Source of the DNA: Russula earlei
Taxonomy: Eukaryota; Basidiomycota; Agaricomycetes; Russulales; Russulaceae
Length of the DNA stretch: 64,000 bases
Assembly: GCA_025769875.1 (NCBI GenBank)
Contig: JAGFNK010000018.1
Location: 217,495 to 281,494, forward strand
Direction: 5' to 3'
The notes beneath the pieces are model-generated. The model was not told the origin of the DNA, ran no database searches, and was given only the letters and a program-made list of their open reading frames with translations. Below are positions 21,760 through 34,471 of this stretch, piece after piece. The translations under genes were made by a program, and so were the position numbers. The stretch's first letter is position 1, and the number at the start of each line of letters is the position of its first letter.

Positions 21760-22587
21760 TGTCAAGACACGTACTGCTGATCACTGAGGACTCAGGAGCA
21801 GGTGGGCAAGGGTCAGAACAGACGGTATGCGGTGTAAACGGTGTTGAACAAGAGGACAAGCCAAATGACTAGGAGATACCAGATGGGGACTGGTATGTGT
21901 TGCAGAAGGCAGAGGCGAAGAGTAGAGGCCAGTGCAGCGAGGGGCTTTAAACAAGGCGGTCGTTGAAGAGTACCTTGAAGACGAGGGAGGACTTTAGACT
22001 GAGCGGTCACAGGGGAGTACCCAGGAAGATGAGAGTATCACAAATGGACAGTCTGATGACTGCCATGCTTCATTGGGGCTTATATACAGTGTACAGGGTC
22101 GATTACAAAGAACTGGGACTATTCTAGACTCTTTGGTACCATCCAATAGGACTACAGAGGCATAAACTTGCTTGTGTCAAGTTTTAGGCTTACTGAGCGC
22201 ATTCCTGATCATTGTGGAGCGATGACATCATTATGATGTCACTGTGGAGCGCTTAGTGAGCCTATGAGGTCACTGTGGAGTTGCTCAGTCAGCCATGATA
22301 TCATTGGAGCCTTGATGACATCAGATGAGTTATGCAACAGTTTCTAAGAGTTTGTGCCACTGTTTTGGGTTCTTGGTGGCTGGGTGACCATGTGGTTGCC
22401 ACGCGATGATTACCCGATTAGGAAACGGGTGCCTGGTCGTGTTATAGTGCCCTTGCAATAGCAATATCTTGTACTGCAGGAGGGATAGCCTGGAAAATGG
22501 AAGGGAGTTGGCAATGCAAAGTGAGAGAGGTCTCTCTTGAGTGAAATAGGACAATCTATGGCCAGGACCTGGCCTTGGTTCGTAACA
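21760..22587 (-). repeat. Solo LTR A, TSD GCTTG
   Basis: 828 bp, flanked on both sides by GCTTG (21755-21759 and 22588-22592). Inserted into the gag start of D3. Confidence 0.93.
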
Positions 22588-22836
22588 GCTTGTAAAGTTC
22601 AACCAGAAATCAAGCAAGGAACCAAATTCAGTTGGTTCAAAGTTAGAGAGAGGGACAATCTACCCTCAGGAATCAAAGGGACTGCCATCTGGTGTTGGGC
22701 AGACCAAGAAGGACCTAACAGATACAAGGTCCGATATAAAGGAAGCTACCTTCCTTGCAAATATATCAATGATCAGTGGTACTTCTTTGATTACCACAAA
22801 AGATGTCCTTACACAGAAGAGGATGAAGACATTGAC

Positions 22837-23797
22837 TGTCATGAACCATTTCCCAGAGAGGGCCCTTGAAGGACCCTTCCTTATGAGAGGAAACCTAGCC
22901 TCTATGGTGTCACCCTGTTTACACAGACAAAAGGGGTGAGTAGAGGTGTCCACAATATCGCATGCGCATTGTCGTGTGAGCGATTCTTGGCACAATCGAC
23001 ATACAGCAAGCCCCACTTAATGGCAACCCTTTTAGCAATAAAGGACAGTATTATGGCCTCCCTAAGGACCCTTTAGGACGACTAAGAGTGCTCTACAATA
23101 GGCACTAACACAATACTAAAGACCCTACAACGTGTTATTAGACTGACTCTAATAACTATAGAATGAACGATACAGCAATACTAAGGACCTTAATAGAAGT
23201 ATTAGGGTCGACTCTAAGGACCCTAATAGAACTATATAAGGGCCTTATAAGATAACACTATTCCCTAACCAAACTACAAGTCCTCAAATGACCGGCCCTA
23301 AACTAACTAACAGGAAATGAATCAGGTGCTTGCATGTGCACTAAAGCAGTGAACACGTGGACAACGGAAGCTCTTACTCATCAAGAGAAGCTTCTTACTC
23401 AGCAGCTTACTGAGCATGACTGAGCATGCTCAGTAAGCGTCCTCCGACTTCTTACTCATCACTCTATGGTGCTTGATAACAAGGTTATGACTTGTTCCCT
23501 ATTTAGCAGTTCTCTTGTAGTATATAAGCGCTCAATAAAGTAGCGGACAGTCCTCAGACTGTCCATTTGTTTATGGCACTCTCCATCCCTGGGATACTCC
23601 TTTAAGGACCGTCCCCTTGTGACTACCCTGGCCTCTTCCCTGCGTGATTGCTCTAATCTCACAGTAACAGTACCTCTCTGGTATTTGTTACTACTCTGGA
23701 CTCTACTTCTTGCCCACGCGGTCTTGGACGTCTATCGACTTGTCTTCGAGCTTATCCCTCGCTCTTGAACTGGATAGTTCAACAGTGAGTCTTGACA
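22837..23797 (+). repeat. LTR B without TSD, at a gag deletion
   Basis: Complete 961-bp LTR B. The left flank is D gag equivalent to D1 about 37330, the right flank is D gag equivalent to D1 about 38545, and the 5-bp flanks (TTGAC and GAGAC) differ. This is best explained by recombination between two LTR B insertions that removed the gag between them. Confidence 0.85.
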
Positions 23798-23846
23798 GAG
23801 ACCCCAATGCTATGGAAGTAGACTCTGTATCCACTGATGCAGCAAG

Positions 23847-24127
23847 TGTCATGAACCATTCTCTGGAGAGGGCCCTTGAAGGACCCTTCCTTATGAGAGG
23901 AAACCCAGCCTCTATGGTGTCACCCTGTTCACACGAGCAAAAGGGGTGAGTAGAGGTGTCCACAATATCGCACATGCATTGTCGCATGAGCAATTCTCGG
24001 CACAATCGACATACAGCAAGCCCCACTTAATGGCAACCCTTTTAGCAATAAAGGACAGTATTATAGCCTCCATAAGGACCCTTTAGGATGACTCTAAGTT
24101 CCCTACAATAGGCACTGACACAATACT
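23847..24127 (+). repeat. LTR B, 5' fragment
   Basis: The first 280 bp or so of LTR B, ending abruptly in the equivalent of the CACAATACT region. Confidence 0.85.
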
Positions 24128-24221
24128 CCCAGACTCCCACCAATGTCTTCCCATCACTCCAGAAAATCCTGCTTTCATTGTGGTGAACTGGGGCACATTC
24201 AACCAAACTGTCCCAACAGAG
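24128..24221 (+). pseudogene. Gag zinc-knuckle fragment of an unknown element
   Basis: About 30 codons with a CCHC knuckle, CFHCGELGHIQPNC, preceded by Ser/His-rich sequence. It does not match the knuckles of A, D or G, so another retroelement family is implied. D2's LTR cuts it at 24222. Confidence 0.6.
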
Positions 24222-25808
24222 TGTTAAGGCTCCAAAGTGTCTTAAATAAGATCAATGGTTGCATCTATAAACATGTCCTACCAATGCAGATATGCTTGAG
24301 TCAAGCAACCAATACTCATGGAAGGGAAGGAGTGTTAGATCCTTCTGGAGTATGGCAACAAGATAAGAGGGGCTCTGCAGACGGGGTAGGAGTCAACTGT
24401 TTGAGATTGGCAAACTAAGTCAAGCTTAAGGCTCAACTGCTATGAACTGGGGGCTTTATATAGCCCTCAGGGATAAGGTTCGTGCTACTGTAGTACTGGT
24501 TGGTGCTATAGAAGCAAAAGATGGCTCATAGAAGCAAAAGTTGCTTTGGTGTAAACAATCTTGGTGCTGGAAGCATTAAGTGCTTCCCTAGTAGCAATCT
24601 TGGTGTCATAAGTACTTCCCCAATCAAGGAAGTGACATATGTGGTGGTACAGGAACATCTGGGACAGAAGCAATGCTACTCATTGCTTCCTCAATACATC
24701 TTTAAGAAGATATGATCAATGTATTCTGAACACAATATCAAGGAACATAAATGGTCAAGATCTGATGCATGCCTGAAGCCAATGGTGCAGTCCATAGTTC
24801 AGGTGTTCCGGCATCTTCCAGACCCCAAACCTGTCAAGACTCACTGTTGAACTATCCAGTTCAAGAGCGAGGGATAAGCTCAAAGACAAGTCGATAGACG
24901 TCCAAGACCGCATGGGCAAGAAGTAGAGTCCAGAGTAGTAACAAATACCAGAGAGGTACTGTTACTGTGAGAGTAGAGCAATCACGCAGGGAAGAGGCCA
25001 GGGTAGTCACAAGGGGATGGTCCTTAAAGGAGTATCCCAGGGATGGAGAGTGCCATAAACAAATGGACAGTCTGAGGACTGTCCGCTACTTTATTGAGCG
25101 CTTATATACTACAAGAGAACTGCTAAATAGGGAACAAGTCATAACCTTGTTATCAAGCACCATAGAGTGATGAGTAAGAAGTCAGAGGACGCTTACTGAG
25201 CATGCTCAGTCATGCTCAGTAAGCTGCTGAGTAAGAAGCTTCTCTTGATGAGTAAGAGCTTCCGTTGTCCACGTGTTCACTGCTTTAGTGCACATGCAAG
25301 CACCTGATTCATTTCATGTTAGTTAGTTTAGGGCCGGTCATTTGAGGACTTGTAGTTTGGTTAGGGAATAGTGTCATCTTATAAGGCCCTTATATAGTTC
25401 TATTAGGGTCCTTAGAGTCGACCCTAATACTTCTATTAAGGTCCTTAGTGTTGCCTTATAGTTCGTTCTATAGTTATTAGAGTTGGTCTAATAACGCGTT
25501 GTAGGGCCTTTGATACTAGGTTAGTACCTATTGTAGAGTTCCTAGGGTCGTTCCAAAGGGTCCTTAGGAAGGCCTTAATGCTGTCTTTTGTTGCTAGAAG
25601 GGTTGCCTTTAAGTGGGGCTTGCTGTATGTCGATTGTGCCGAGAATCGCTCACACAACAATGCGTGCGCGATATTGTGGACACCTCTACTCACCCCTTTT
25701 GCTCGTGTGAACAGGGTGACACCATAGAGGCTGGGTTTCCTCCTATAAGGAAGGGTCCTTCAAGGGCCCTCTCCGGAGAATGGTTCATGACAAAACCACT
25801 TGGTAACA
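24222..25808 (-). repeat. LTR D, 3' LTR of D2, split by LTR B
   Basis: Begins TGTTAAGGCTCC at 24222 and resumes after the inserted LTR B at 25798, ending GGTAACA at 25808. The minus strand just before the LTR (25809-25825) reads CTGAAGGAGGGGTGA, matching the D1 polypurine tract. Confidence 0.88.
24832..25792 (-). repeat. Solo LTR B, TSD AAACC
   Basis: 961 bp in reverse orientation, flanked by AAACC at 24827-24831 and 25793-25797, inside the D2 LTR. Confidence 0.93.
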
Positions 25809-25914
25809 TCACCCCTCCTTCAGATTGGTGGTCCCACATACCAACAATCCAAAATCAAGTGGTAGGGTCAACACCATCATCATCAAGGGGAGGAGGCAAC
25901 ACAGTGAAGGTGTA

Positions 25915-27957
25915 TCAGCCTTCTTCTGCTGCCTCATAGGCAGCCAATCCTGAGGCTACTATCGCCTCCAACTCCTCAGCAATGGCTGAAGGAGACATGA
26001 TCTGTGGGAGTCTATCAGAGTCCCTGGGTAACCTCCTGACTGGAGGTGTGTTGGAACGGAGAGGGAATGTAGTGAAAAGCTCCTGAAGGGTTGTGGACCC
26101 TTCTCCTTTCACTACCTGCAGGAGGCATGGGTTAGCAATGTCCTCCCTGTCATGGTTGGATTTTCTCTTCTTGCCCAAGTGTGCCAGTTCCCATCCTCAG
26201 TGGAAAGGGCATGATCTAATGGGTGTATAGGAATGATGATAGGGAGGTACAAAGAAGTGCGAGGCAGCATCTGCTGCTAATTGGTCATGGAAATACTGGT
26301 GGGGCAGTGGACAGTACTTGTTAAAATGTCCTACCTGGCCACAGTACTTGCATCAGTTCCTCTTCTTCCTCCCTTCTATCATGTTCAGTTGCTGAGGTTC
26401 TGGAATGAACTCAGCTGTCGCAGTGGACACTTCTCCACTGCTACTATAGGAGTGGTAGTAGATGGAGCTCTGGGGGGAAGGATTTGGTGATGCCTTGGAT
26501 CCTACCCCTCCTCAAAGGTGCATGCTTGACATGGTCTGGAGGACATTAATCTCCTCCTCTGAATACCCTTGCACAGTCAGAGGTGCAGGGCTGGCTGGTA
26601 CTGGTTCTGGGGTAGGGGTGTCATACCCCTGGGCAATGTCTGCCAAAGGCAGCTGAGGGATGAAGACAGGAAGAGGGGGGATAGGCTGTCCAGCCCAGTA
26701 GTTGGTGAGGAGTTCTTCAGCCCATACACCTGGAGGGGTTTCTCCCTGGCTACAGCCTGCTTCAATGAACTCCCAGCAATGTGATCATACTTTGGCTGCT
26801 GCCATCCTCTCCTTAGCTTCAACCCTGCCTCTCTCTACTCCCCACTTCTCAGCCAGGTATTTACCTAGCTTGTAACACAGTTGTTTCTCCTCTTCTTTGA
26901 GCACCTTGTAGTCAGCTTCCAACATTTCTTGTTGGGTATAAAGGTGGTCTAGATGATGATAGAGCTCTGCCTGCAGTCCATAGTCACCTAGCAGGTAGAG
27001 GGTCTGTCTCCAGCACCCTTCAAACTGCTTCTCACTGTCGAAGCAGTCCAGATCATGTTCATCTTGGCCATAGGTATAGAGGTTGTAGCAAGGGGTGGCC
27101 TGGAGGATCTCACCATATTCTCCATGGCCTTCTCCATTCTTCCCCCTCACCCTTGGCTCTCCCAAGGCAATGTCATAGGCCACATACCTGGCTGGTTTGT
27201 GTTGCGCAGCATAGAGCGCAGCTAACAGGCCAAGCAACCCACCTTAGAGGTTGTGCTAATGCTCAAGTGATATTGGGGTGTAGAGCGATGTGTATACTCG
27301 TCTACAAGTATGGTATTTATACCTCTATGACCCAGGGCTGTTCCTAAGTCCAAAAGAGGTGACTACAGGTGTCCACTATATCGCGCATTAAGTGACGCGT
27401 GATGTGGAAACGTTCTAGACGCAGCATAAGGCTGCATCTTGTGATAGATAGCGTACTATGCGTAACCCTATTGCCATAAGCGCATATACTAAAGTTCTGT
27501 CTAACACGTAACATCTATGAGCGGATCTTGAACCTTGTATGAAGGTCTTCGCCTTCTTTGATCCGTTCGGGTTCCGGTTCAACAGTTTGTTGCCCCAAGT
27601 TACACCATCAGGGATGTTGATCCCTGTGTGGTGTCTATCAGCATCCCATCGTACCCAAGGCTCTCCAGGGTGGGCAACCTGGTCTAGAGTGCTGGTAGGG
27701 GACATCACATCCCAGTCCCCAGGCTGAGCATCAACTTGATCAGCAGGGGGTCCAAATTCAAGGGGATGCATGTCTGCTTCTCCTTCTCTAGTGCTATGTT
27801 CATCCATTCCTTGGAAGAAGGCGAGGAGGGAAGCATCAGGAGTGGTGATTTTGAGTGGCCCCTCTATTACAGAGAGGTCTGATTGGGGAATGATTTCATT
27901 AGAAGGAGTTTGAGACATATGTGAGCGACAATGTGGGGGTGAGGAGACAGAGGGCAT
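25915..27957 (-). pseudogene. D2 pol C-terminal extension with second CCHC knuckle
   Basis: Broken counterpart of the D1 extension (43401-45141). Open pieces lie at 27957-27590, 27237-26785, 26822-26577 and 26178-25915. The coiled-coil block (DHLYTQQEMLEADYKVLKEEE) and the CCHC knuckle (CKYCGQVGHFNKYC, about 26310-26360) are both preserved. The codon just before the knuckle is TGA in D2 and CGA in D1. A solo LTR I splits it at 27200-27584. Its presence in two separate copies shows that the extension belongs to the family. Confidence 0.8.
27200..27584 (-). repeat. Solo LTR I (385 bp), TSD GTTTG
   Basis: TGTTGCGCAGC...CCGGTTCAACA on the plus strand, flanked by GTTTG (27195-27199 and 27585-27589). 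A TATAAATA box on the minus strand (about 27318-27325) gives the orientation. It is still CpG-rich, unlike the surrounding D2 sequence, so it is probably young. No internal region for this family is seen. Confidence 0.85.
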
Positions 27958-27999
27958 CTGTCCCTGGACTCTTATAACCCATATGGCAGCAGGGCTCTT

Positions 28000-30741
28000 T
28001 CTGTGGTACTCCTCTATTAGTCTAGATGCTTTGATGTTCTCTACTGGTTCGCAAGAGTCATGGGCCTCAGAGTATCCTTCCCACCAGACTTGATACTCCA
28101 GTTGTTTCCTCCTTCCAGCTCATCTCAAACCTAAAATTGTTGCTACTTTGTATTCCTCTTCTCCTTCTACCAATTCTGCTTCTGGATTGGTGTAATTGGC
28201 CCCATGCTCCTTGGTTTCCTTGTAAGGGGTCAATAAGGATGCATGAAACACATTGTGGATCCTCCAGCAGCCAGGGAGATCCAATCTGTACATCACAGGG
28301 CTGACCACCTGTGTGATTTCAAAAGGCCCATAATGTTTTGGGCATAGTTTCACTGTAGGATGTGTTGTTTTTAGGTTAGTGCTGTTGAGCCATACCCTTT
28401 CCCCTTTCTGATAAGGTTGGAAACTACTTCTTTGCTTCCACATTAGGGAAGCGATCTTCATTGCTTCTTCTGCCTGTGATCTCACTTCCTGGATTCGGAT
28501 TTTCCAATTGTCTATTCATGGTATCTTGCTTCCCCAATTTGGCTGGTATGCTCTGGGCATAAAACCCATCCATACAAAGAAAGGGGACTGCTTGGTTGTC
28601 TCTGAAACATTAGAATTCATTGTGTATTGCACCAGAGGCAGCCAGTCCACCCAATCATCTTGTTGGTGGTTGCAAAAGATCCTGAGCAATGTTTCCATCA
28701 TCTGATTTGTCCTTTCTGATTGTCCATCTGTCTGGGGATGGTAGGTGGTGCTGATATTCTGTCCAATATGCAGCTGGTCACAAAGTTCCCTAATAAACTT
28801 GGAACTTATTAGTTTGTCACAATCAGATATGATCTTGCTTGGTACTCCCACAAAGGGGAATATTCTGTCCCTGTAGAGCTGTGCTAGCTCTTCTGCATCC
28901 ATCTCTTCCTTGCAAGGAAGCAAGATGACACCTTTAGTACAATTGTGGTTGGTGACAGTCAATATACTATCATATCCTTTTGACTTTGGCAATTTGACCA
29001 CAAAGTCCATGCTGACCGTTGAGAAGGGAGTAGTCCCTTCTTCTGGTGGTATGGGATACATGGGAGGTCAACTTGGATGAGTGTTTGACTTGTTACTTTG
29101 GCAAACTGCACATCCTTCCACATATTGATTGACAAAACACCTCTTGGTGGGCCACCAGTTGTATCGCATTATTCCCAGTAATGTCTTAGCTTTCCCTGGG
29201 TGTCCTGCTGTGGGACTGTCATGATACTGTTCCAGTAACATCCTGTGGGTCCCTTTGTTGCCTGTAACCACCAAGGCTTTGTTCTTCCAACATAAGCTAT
29301 GTTGCCTCTCCAGTCGGTGTCTCTGTACCCAATCAAGTAACTTTAGTCGGTGTCTTTCTTCCCCTTGTTGGTTCTTTATCCATTCTTCTAATGCAGCAGT
29401 ATGCATTACTCAAATAAAAAGGTGGTCAGGTAATGCGACCACTTCTTCTTTATCCCCTTGTCCATCGTCAAGGTCAGGTCTCCTGGACAGGGCATCTGCT
29501 TTATTCCTTGCCCCTGCCTGGTGTTTCAGCTCCAAGTCAAAGCCAGCCAAGAAGGTAATGTATCTTGCCACTCAACCATTTATATGCTGAGGGTGTCGGT
29601 AATGCAACAGGTTCGCATGGTCTGTATAGACCACCACCTTGTGCTTTGCTCCCATGAACTTTTCTGCTTGTTTCAAGGCTGCAGAGAAGTATCCTATCAG
29701 CCTTTCTCTTTCCTTGTTCATCCTTCTGGAATAGCACTGCTCCAATAGCATAGTTGGACACATATACTTCCAATTTGAAGGGTCACTCCTCATCAGGATG
29801 GAGCAGGACAGGGTCAGAAGATACTATCTGGATAAGTCATTCCAGACGATCTTTGCATTCTTGAGTCCATTCAAATGGTACTCCTTTCTTTGTCAAGGCA
29901 ACAATGGGTCAAGCAATCTGGCTGAACCCTTGGATGAAGGCCCTATTGTAGCTGAGGACTCCCATGACTTTGTGCACTTCATGCACATCCTTGATTTCCC
30001 TAGGCCAGTCCATGATTCCTCGGACCTTAGAGGCCTCAATTTTCATCTTCCCTTCATCTATGTCCCAACCCAGCATGGTTAATTTTTGCACCATGAACTG
30101 GCATTTCTTGGGTTTCAGGAAGTATGACTTCTTCTGCATCAGCATGAGTAGTTTTCTGATGCATTGCTCGTGGATTTCTAGCTGTTTAAGACTGTCCCCC
30201 ATGGCAATTCCAAAGTCATCCAGATAGTTGACAGTGTATTCTGCCCATCAGTCCAGCCAGTCACCAAAGTCTCATCTCATCAGCCTAGTAAAGAAGGCTG
30301 GCACATTCTTGAGCCCAAAATACATGACATTGGGCAGGTATGTTCCATATGGTGTCTTGAAGGCTGCTTTCCAGCAATCTCCTTCTGCCAATCATACATT
30401 ATTGTATCCCCATCATATATTGAACTTGGAGAACACCTTCTTTCCTCAAAGTCTTTCCACCTCTTGTTCCAGATGTGGTAAAGGTTCATTATCTTGTCTG
30501 GTCCACTGATTTAGTCATCGATAGTCCACAATGATTCTTTTCTCCTTGCTGTCCTTCTTGCCAATGAAGAACACAGGAGATGTGTAGCTGGATGGACCTG
30601 GAGTGATGTATTGCTTTTCTACTTTGTCAGCTAGGAATTTCTTGAGATATTCTTGTTCATCTTGTGTTAGGGGGTACACTTTGCAGTTTAGCTCCTTTGG
30701 TGCATCAGGTAACAGCTCTATCTGCATATCTGGTTCCCTTG
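28000..30741 (-). pseudogene. D2 pol: RT, RNase H, integrase, chromodomain
   Basis: From high to low coordinates: RT (30741-29909, NYLDD active site near 30215), RNase H (29793-29410), the zinc region (HDSPTAGHPGKAKTL, 29200), the integrase core (29061-28516, with SDCDKLISSKF and TYHPQTDGQSERTNQ) and the chromodomain end (28485-28030). Four stops (about 30249, 29577, 29406-29409 and 29069) are TGA at D1 CGA codons. In the integrase core the second catalytic segment reads SDCD where D1 has SDRD, also a CG to TG change. Confidence 0.85.
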
Positions 30742-31703
30742 TGTCAAGACTCACTGTTGAACTATCCAGTTCAAGAGCGAGGGATAAGCTTGAAGACGAG
30801 TCGATAGACGTCCAAGACCGCGTGAGCAAGGAGTAGAATCCAGAGTAGTAACAAATACCAGAGAGGTATTGTTACTGTGAGAGTAGAACAGTTACGCAGG
30901 GAAGAGGCCAGGATAGTCACAAGGGGATGGTCCTTAAAGGAGTATCCCAGGGATGGAGAGTGCCGTAAACAAATGGACAGTCTGAGGACTGTCCGCTACT
31001 TTATTGAGCGCTTATATACTACAAGAGAACTGCTAAATAGGGAACAAGTCATAACCTTGTTATCAAGCACAATAGAGTGATGAGTAAGAAGTCGGAGGAT
31101 GCTTACTGAGCATGCTCGGTCATGCTCAGTAAGCTGCTGAGTAAGAAGACTCTTCTTGATGAGTAAGAGCTCCCATTGTCCACGTGTTCACTGCTCTAGT
31201 GCACGTGCAAGCACCTGATTCATTTCCTGTTAGTTAGTTTAGGGCCGGTCATTTGAGGACTTGTAGTTTGGTTAGGGAATAGTGACATCTTATAAGGCCC
31301 TTATATAGTTCTATTAGGGTCCTTAGAGTCGACCCTAATACTTCTATTAAGGTCCTTAGTGTTGCCTTATAGTTCGTTCTATAGTTATTAGAGTTGGTCT
31401 AATAACGCGTTGTAGGGCCTTTGGTACCAGGTTAGTACCTATTGTAGAGTTCCTAGGGTCGTTCCAAAGGGTCCTTAGGAAGGCCCTAATGCTGTCTTTT
31501 GTTGCTAGAAGGGTTGCCTTTAAGTGGGGCTTGCTGTATGTCGATTGTGCCGAGAATTGCTCGCGCAACAATGCGTGCGCGATATTGTGGACACCTCTAC
31601 TCACCCCTTTTGCTCGTGTGAACAGGGTGACACCATAGAGGCTGGGTTTCCTCCTATAAGGAAGGGTCCTTCAAGGGCCCTCTCCGGAGAATGGTTCATG
31701 ACA
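30742..31703 (-). repeat. Solo LTR B, TSD CCTTG
   Basis: 962 bp in reverse orientation, flanked by CCTTG at 30737-30741 and 31704-31708, between the RT and protease parts of D2. Confidence 0.93.
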
Positions 31704-32557
31704 CCTTGGTGGTGGGAACCTCTGGGACATCTCTTCTGAGAAGATGTCTGCAAAGCGGTGAAATCACTTTGGAACATTGGTAAGGGGGTCCTCTCCTTCC
31801 TGTGGTTCAATCGACTGCTGGGCCCATCTCTGAGTGATAGTCATCTTCTGCAGGTAAATGGCTTCCCCTTTCTTCAGTTGTCAACTTTCATCTCTTGGTC
31901 ACTTTTGGATATTTGTGACATGGAGATCCAGGTACTTGTATTGAGCAGTCTCAATTTGTACTGCTCCCTCCATCAGCTGTCCTTTCTTCCAGTTGATGGT
32001 GGGGTCGAATTCATATAGGAAGGAATATCCCAGGATGACCTAGTCCATTCCTAAATCTGTGAGATAGAACTTTTGCAAGCTCTCCTTCTCCTTGTATTGG
32101 ACATGAAGCCAGCAGTAATGGGTGAGTTCCCCTTGCTTATTCTGGGTTCCATCAACATTTCATAATACCATGGGTTCATGTAGTTCCTGTTTCCAAATCT
32201 TCAGTCTTTTCCAAGCTAAGTGATTGATGAAGTTCTCAGTTGCTACACTGTCTAGTAGAGCAGAGTCCTTGGCCGTTGTGTGTGCAGTGATGAAAGTGAA
32301 TGGGATATTCATAGCATTCAGTCTTCTAATGTGCACTTGCAACACACTATTCTTCATAAGCCAGGCCATTGACTTAGGTGTTCCTAAAAACCCTGTTCCA
32401 TCAGTTCTTCCAATAAGTCCTCCTTCTGTTTGGTGGACATCTTCTTCATGGATGCAGAGGAGGAGCACTTGTTGTAGGTAGGAGGGGGAGATGTGGATCG
32501 TCCTGAGACAGTGCTTTCATTTCCACTGTCCCCTAAGTTGTCCTCCTTCTCTGTTTC
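31704..32557 (-). pseudogene. D2 protease and gag C-terminus
   Basis: Protease linker (31704-31960) and retropepsin (about 32400-31960, with ALLDSVATENF where D1 has DSGATENF, so the catalytic Gly is Val). The gag end EELMEQGF with a GGGTTTT heptamer lies near 32385-32397. The glycine replacement would inactivate the protease. LTR B replaces gag upstream of 32557. Confidence 0.8.
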
Positions 32558-33521
32558 TGTCATGAACCATGTCCCAGAGAGGGCCCTTGAAGGACCCTTC
32601 CTTATGAGAGGAAACCTAGCCTCTATGGTGTCACCCTGTTCACACAGACAAAAGGGGTGAGTAGAGGTGTCCACAATATTGTGCATGCATTGTCATGTGA
32701 GTGATTCTCAGCACAATCAACACACAGCACACCCCACTTAATGGCAACCCTTTTAACTATAAAGGACAGTATTATAGCTTCCCTAAGGACCCTTTAGGAC
32801 AACTCTAAGTGCTCTACAATAGGCACTAACATGATACTAAAGACCCTACAACACTTTATTAGACTAACTCTAATAACTATAGAACAAACTATAAGGCAAT
32901 ACTAAGGACCTTAATAGAAGTATTAGGGTTGACTCTAAGGACCCTAATAGAACTATATAAGGGGCCTTATAGGCAACTCTATTCCCGAACCAAACTACAA
33001 GTCCTCAAATGACTGGCCCTAAACTAACTAACAGCAAAGGAATCAGGTGCTTTGCACATGTGCTAAAGCAGTGAACACGTGGACAGTAAAGGCTCTTACT
33101 CATAAAGAGAAGCCTTCTTACTCAGCAGCTTACTGAGCATGACTGAGCATGCTCAGTAAGCACACCCTGACTTCTTACTCATCCATCTATGGTGCTTGAT
33201 AACAAGGTTATGACTTGTTCCCTATTTTAGCAGTTCTCTTGTAGTATATAAGCACTCAATAAAGTAGCAGACAGTCTTCAGACTGTCCATTTGTTTATGG
33301 CACTCTCTATCCCTGGGATACTCCTTTAAGGACCATCCCCTTGTGACCATTCTGGCTTCTTCCCTGCATACTTGCTCGACTCTATCAGTAACCATACCGC
33401 TTTGGTATTTGGTACTGCTTTGGACTCTACTCTTCACTCATGCAGTCTTGGACATCTATCAACTCGTCTTTGAGCTAACCCCTCACTCTTGAACTGGATA
33501 GTTCAACAGTGAGTCTTGACA
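32558..33521 (+). repeat. LTR B without TSD, joining two elements
   Basis: 964-bp LTR B. The left flank is D2 gag (GTTTC) and the right flank is A-type gag (CCAAG). The unmatched flanks from unrelated elements point to ectopic recombination between two LTR B copies. Confidence 0.88.
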
Positions 33522-33643
33522 CCAAGAATGTTGGTCTGCTAGTACAGAAGACACTGAAACAGACCCATGGACAGCAAAGTGTAACTGCAAAGCAGAGTAT
33601 TGCACATGCGGCTATCAACCAGATACACCCCCTATGCCTAATT

Positions 33644-34471
33644 GTCAACACACATACTGCTGATCACTAAGGACTCAGGAGCAGGTGGGCAAGGGTCAGA
33701 ACAGACAGTATGCGGCATAGATGGCGTTGAACAGGAGGACGAGCCAAATGACTAGGAGATACCAGATGGGGACTGGTATATGTTGCAGGAAGCAGAGGCG
33801 AAGACTGGAGGCCAGTGCAGCGAGGGGGCTTTAGACAAGGCGGTCGTTGAAGAGTACCTTGGAGGCGAGGGGAATCTTTAGGCTGAGCGGTTGCAGGGGA
33901 GTACCCAGGAAGATGAGAGTATCACAAATGGACAGTCTGACAACTGCCATGCTTCATTGGGGCTTATATACAGTGTACAAGGTCGATTACAAAGAACTGG
34001 AACTATTCTAGACCCTTTGGTACCATCCAATAGGACTACAGAGGCATAAACTCACTTGTGTCAAGTTTCAGGCTTACTGAGCGCATTACTGATCATTGTG
34101 GAGCGATGACATCATTATGATGTCACTGTGGAGCGCTTAGTGAGCCTATGGGGTCACTGTGGAGTCACTCAGTCAGCCATGATGTCATTGGAGCCTTGAT
34201 GACATCAGATGAGTTATGCAACAGTTTCTAAGAGTTTGTGCCACTGTTTCGGGTTCTTGGTGGCTGGGTGACCATGTGGCTGCCACATGATGATTACCCG
34301 ATTAGGAAACAGGTGCCTGGTCGTGTTATAGTGCCTTTGCAATAGCGATATCTTGTACTGCAGGAGGGGTAGCCCAGGAAACGGAAGGGAGTTGGCAATG
34401 CAAAGTGAGAGAGGTCTCTCTTGAGTGAGATAGGACAATCTACGGCCAGGACCTGGCCTTGGTTCGTAACA
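33644..34471 (-). repeat. Solo LTR A, TSD CTAAT
   Basis: 828 bp, flanked by CTAAT at 33639-33643 and 34472-34476. An A-family LTR inside an A-family gag means one member inserted into another. Confidence 0.93.

Larger units (their letters stand above)
20992..23846 (+). mobile_element. Element D3 fragment: LTR D end, leader and gag start, split twice
   Basis: LTR D lacking its 5' part (20992 to about 21431) is followed by leader and gag sequence matching D1 36758-37330 (21432-21759 and 22588-22836), then a short gag piece matching D1 38545-38595 (23798-23846). The reading frame shares two stops with D1 (TAA then TAG, near 21696 and 21717). A solo LTR A and an LTR B interrupt it. The gag between the two D3 pieces flanking the LTR B, about 1.2 kb, is missing. 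Confidence 0.8.
24222..32557 (-). mobile_element. Chromovirus D2, decayed, 5' end lost
   Basis: 3' LTR D (24222-25808) with a purine tract inside it, then leftward-coding pol and the gag C-terminus up to 32557, where an LTR B replaces the rest. It matches D1 along its whole length. Three solo LTRs sit inside (B at 24832, I at 27200, B at 30742). The frame is cut by many TGA codons at positions where CGA (Arg) is expected. The 5' LTR and most of gag are missing. Confidence 0.88.
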
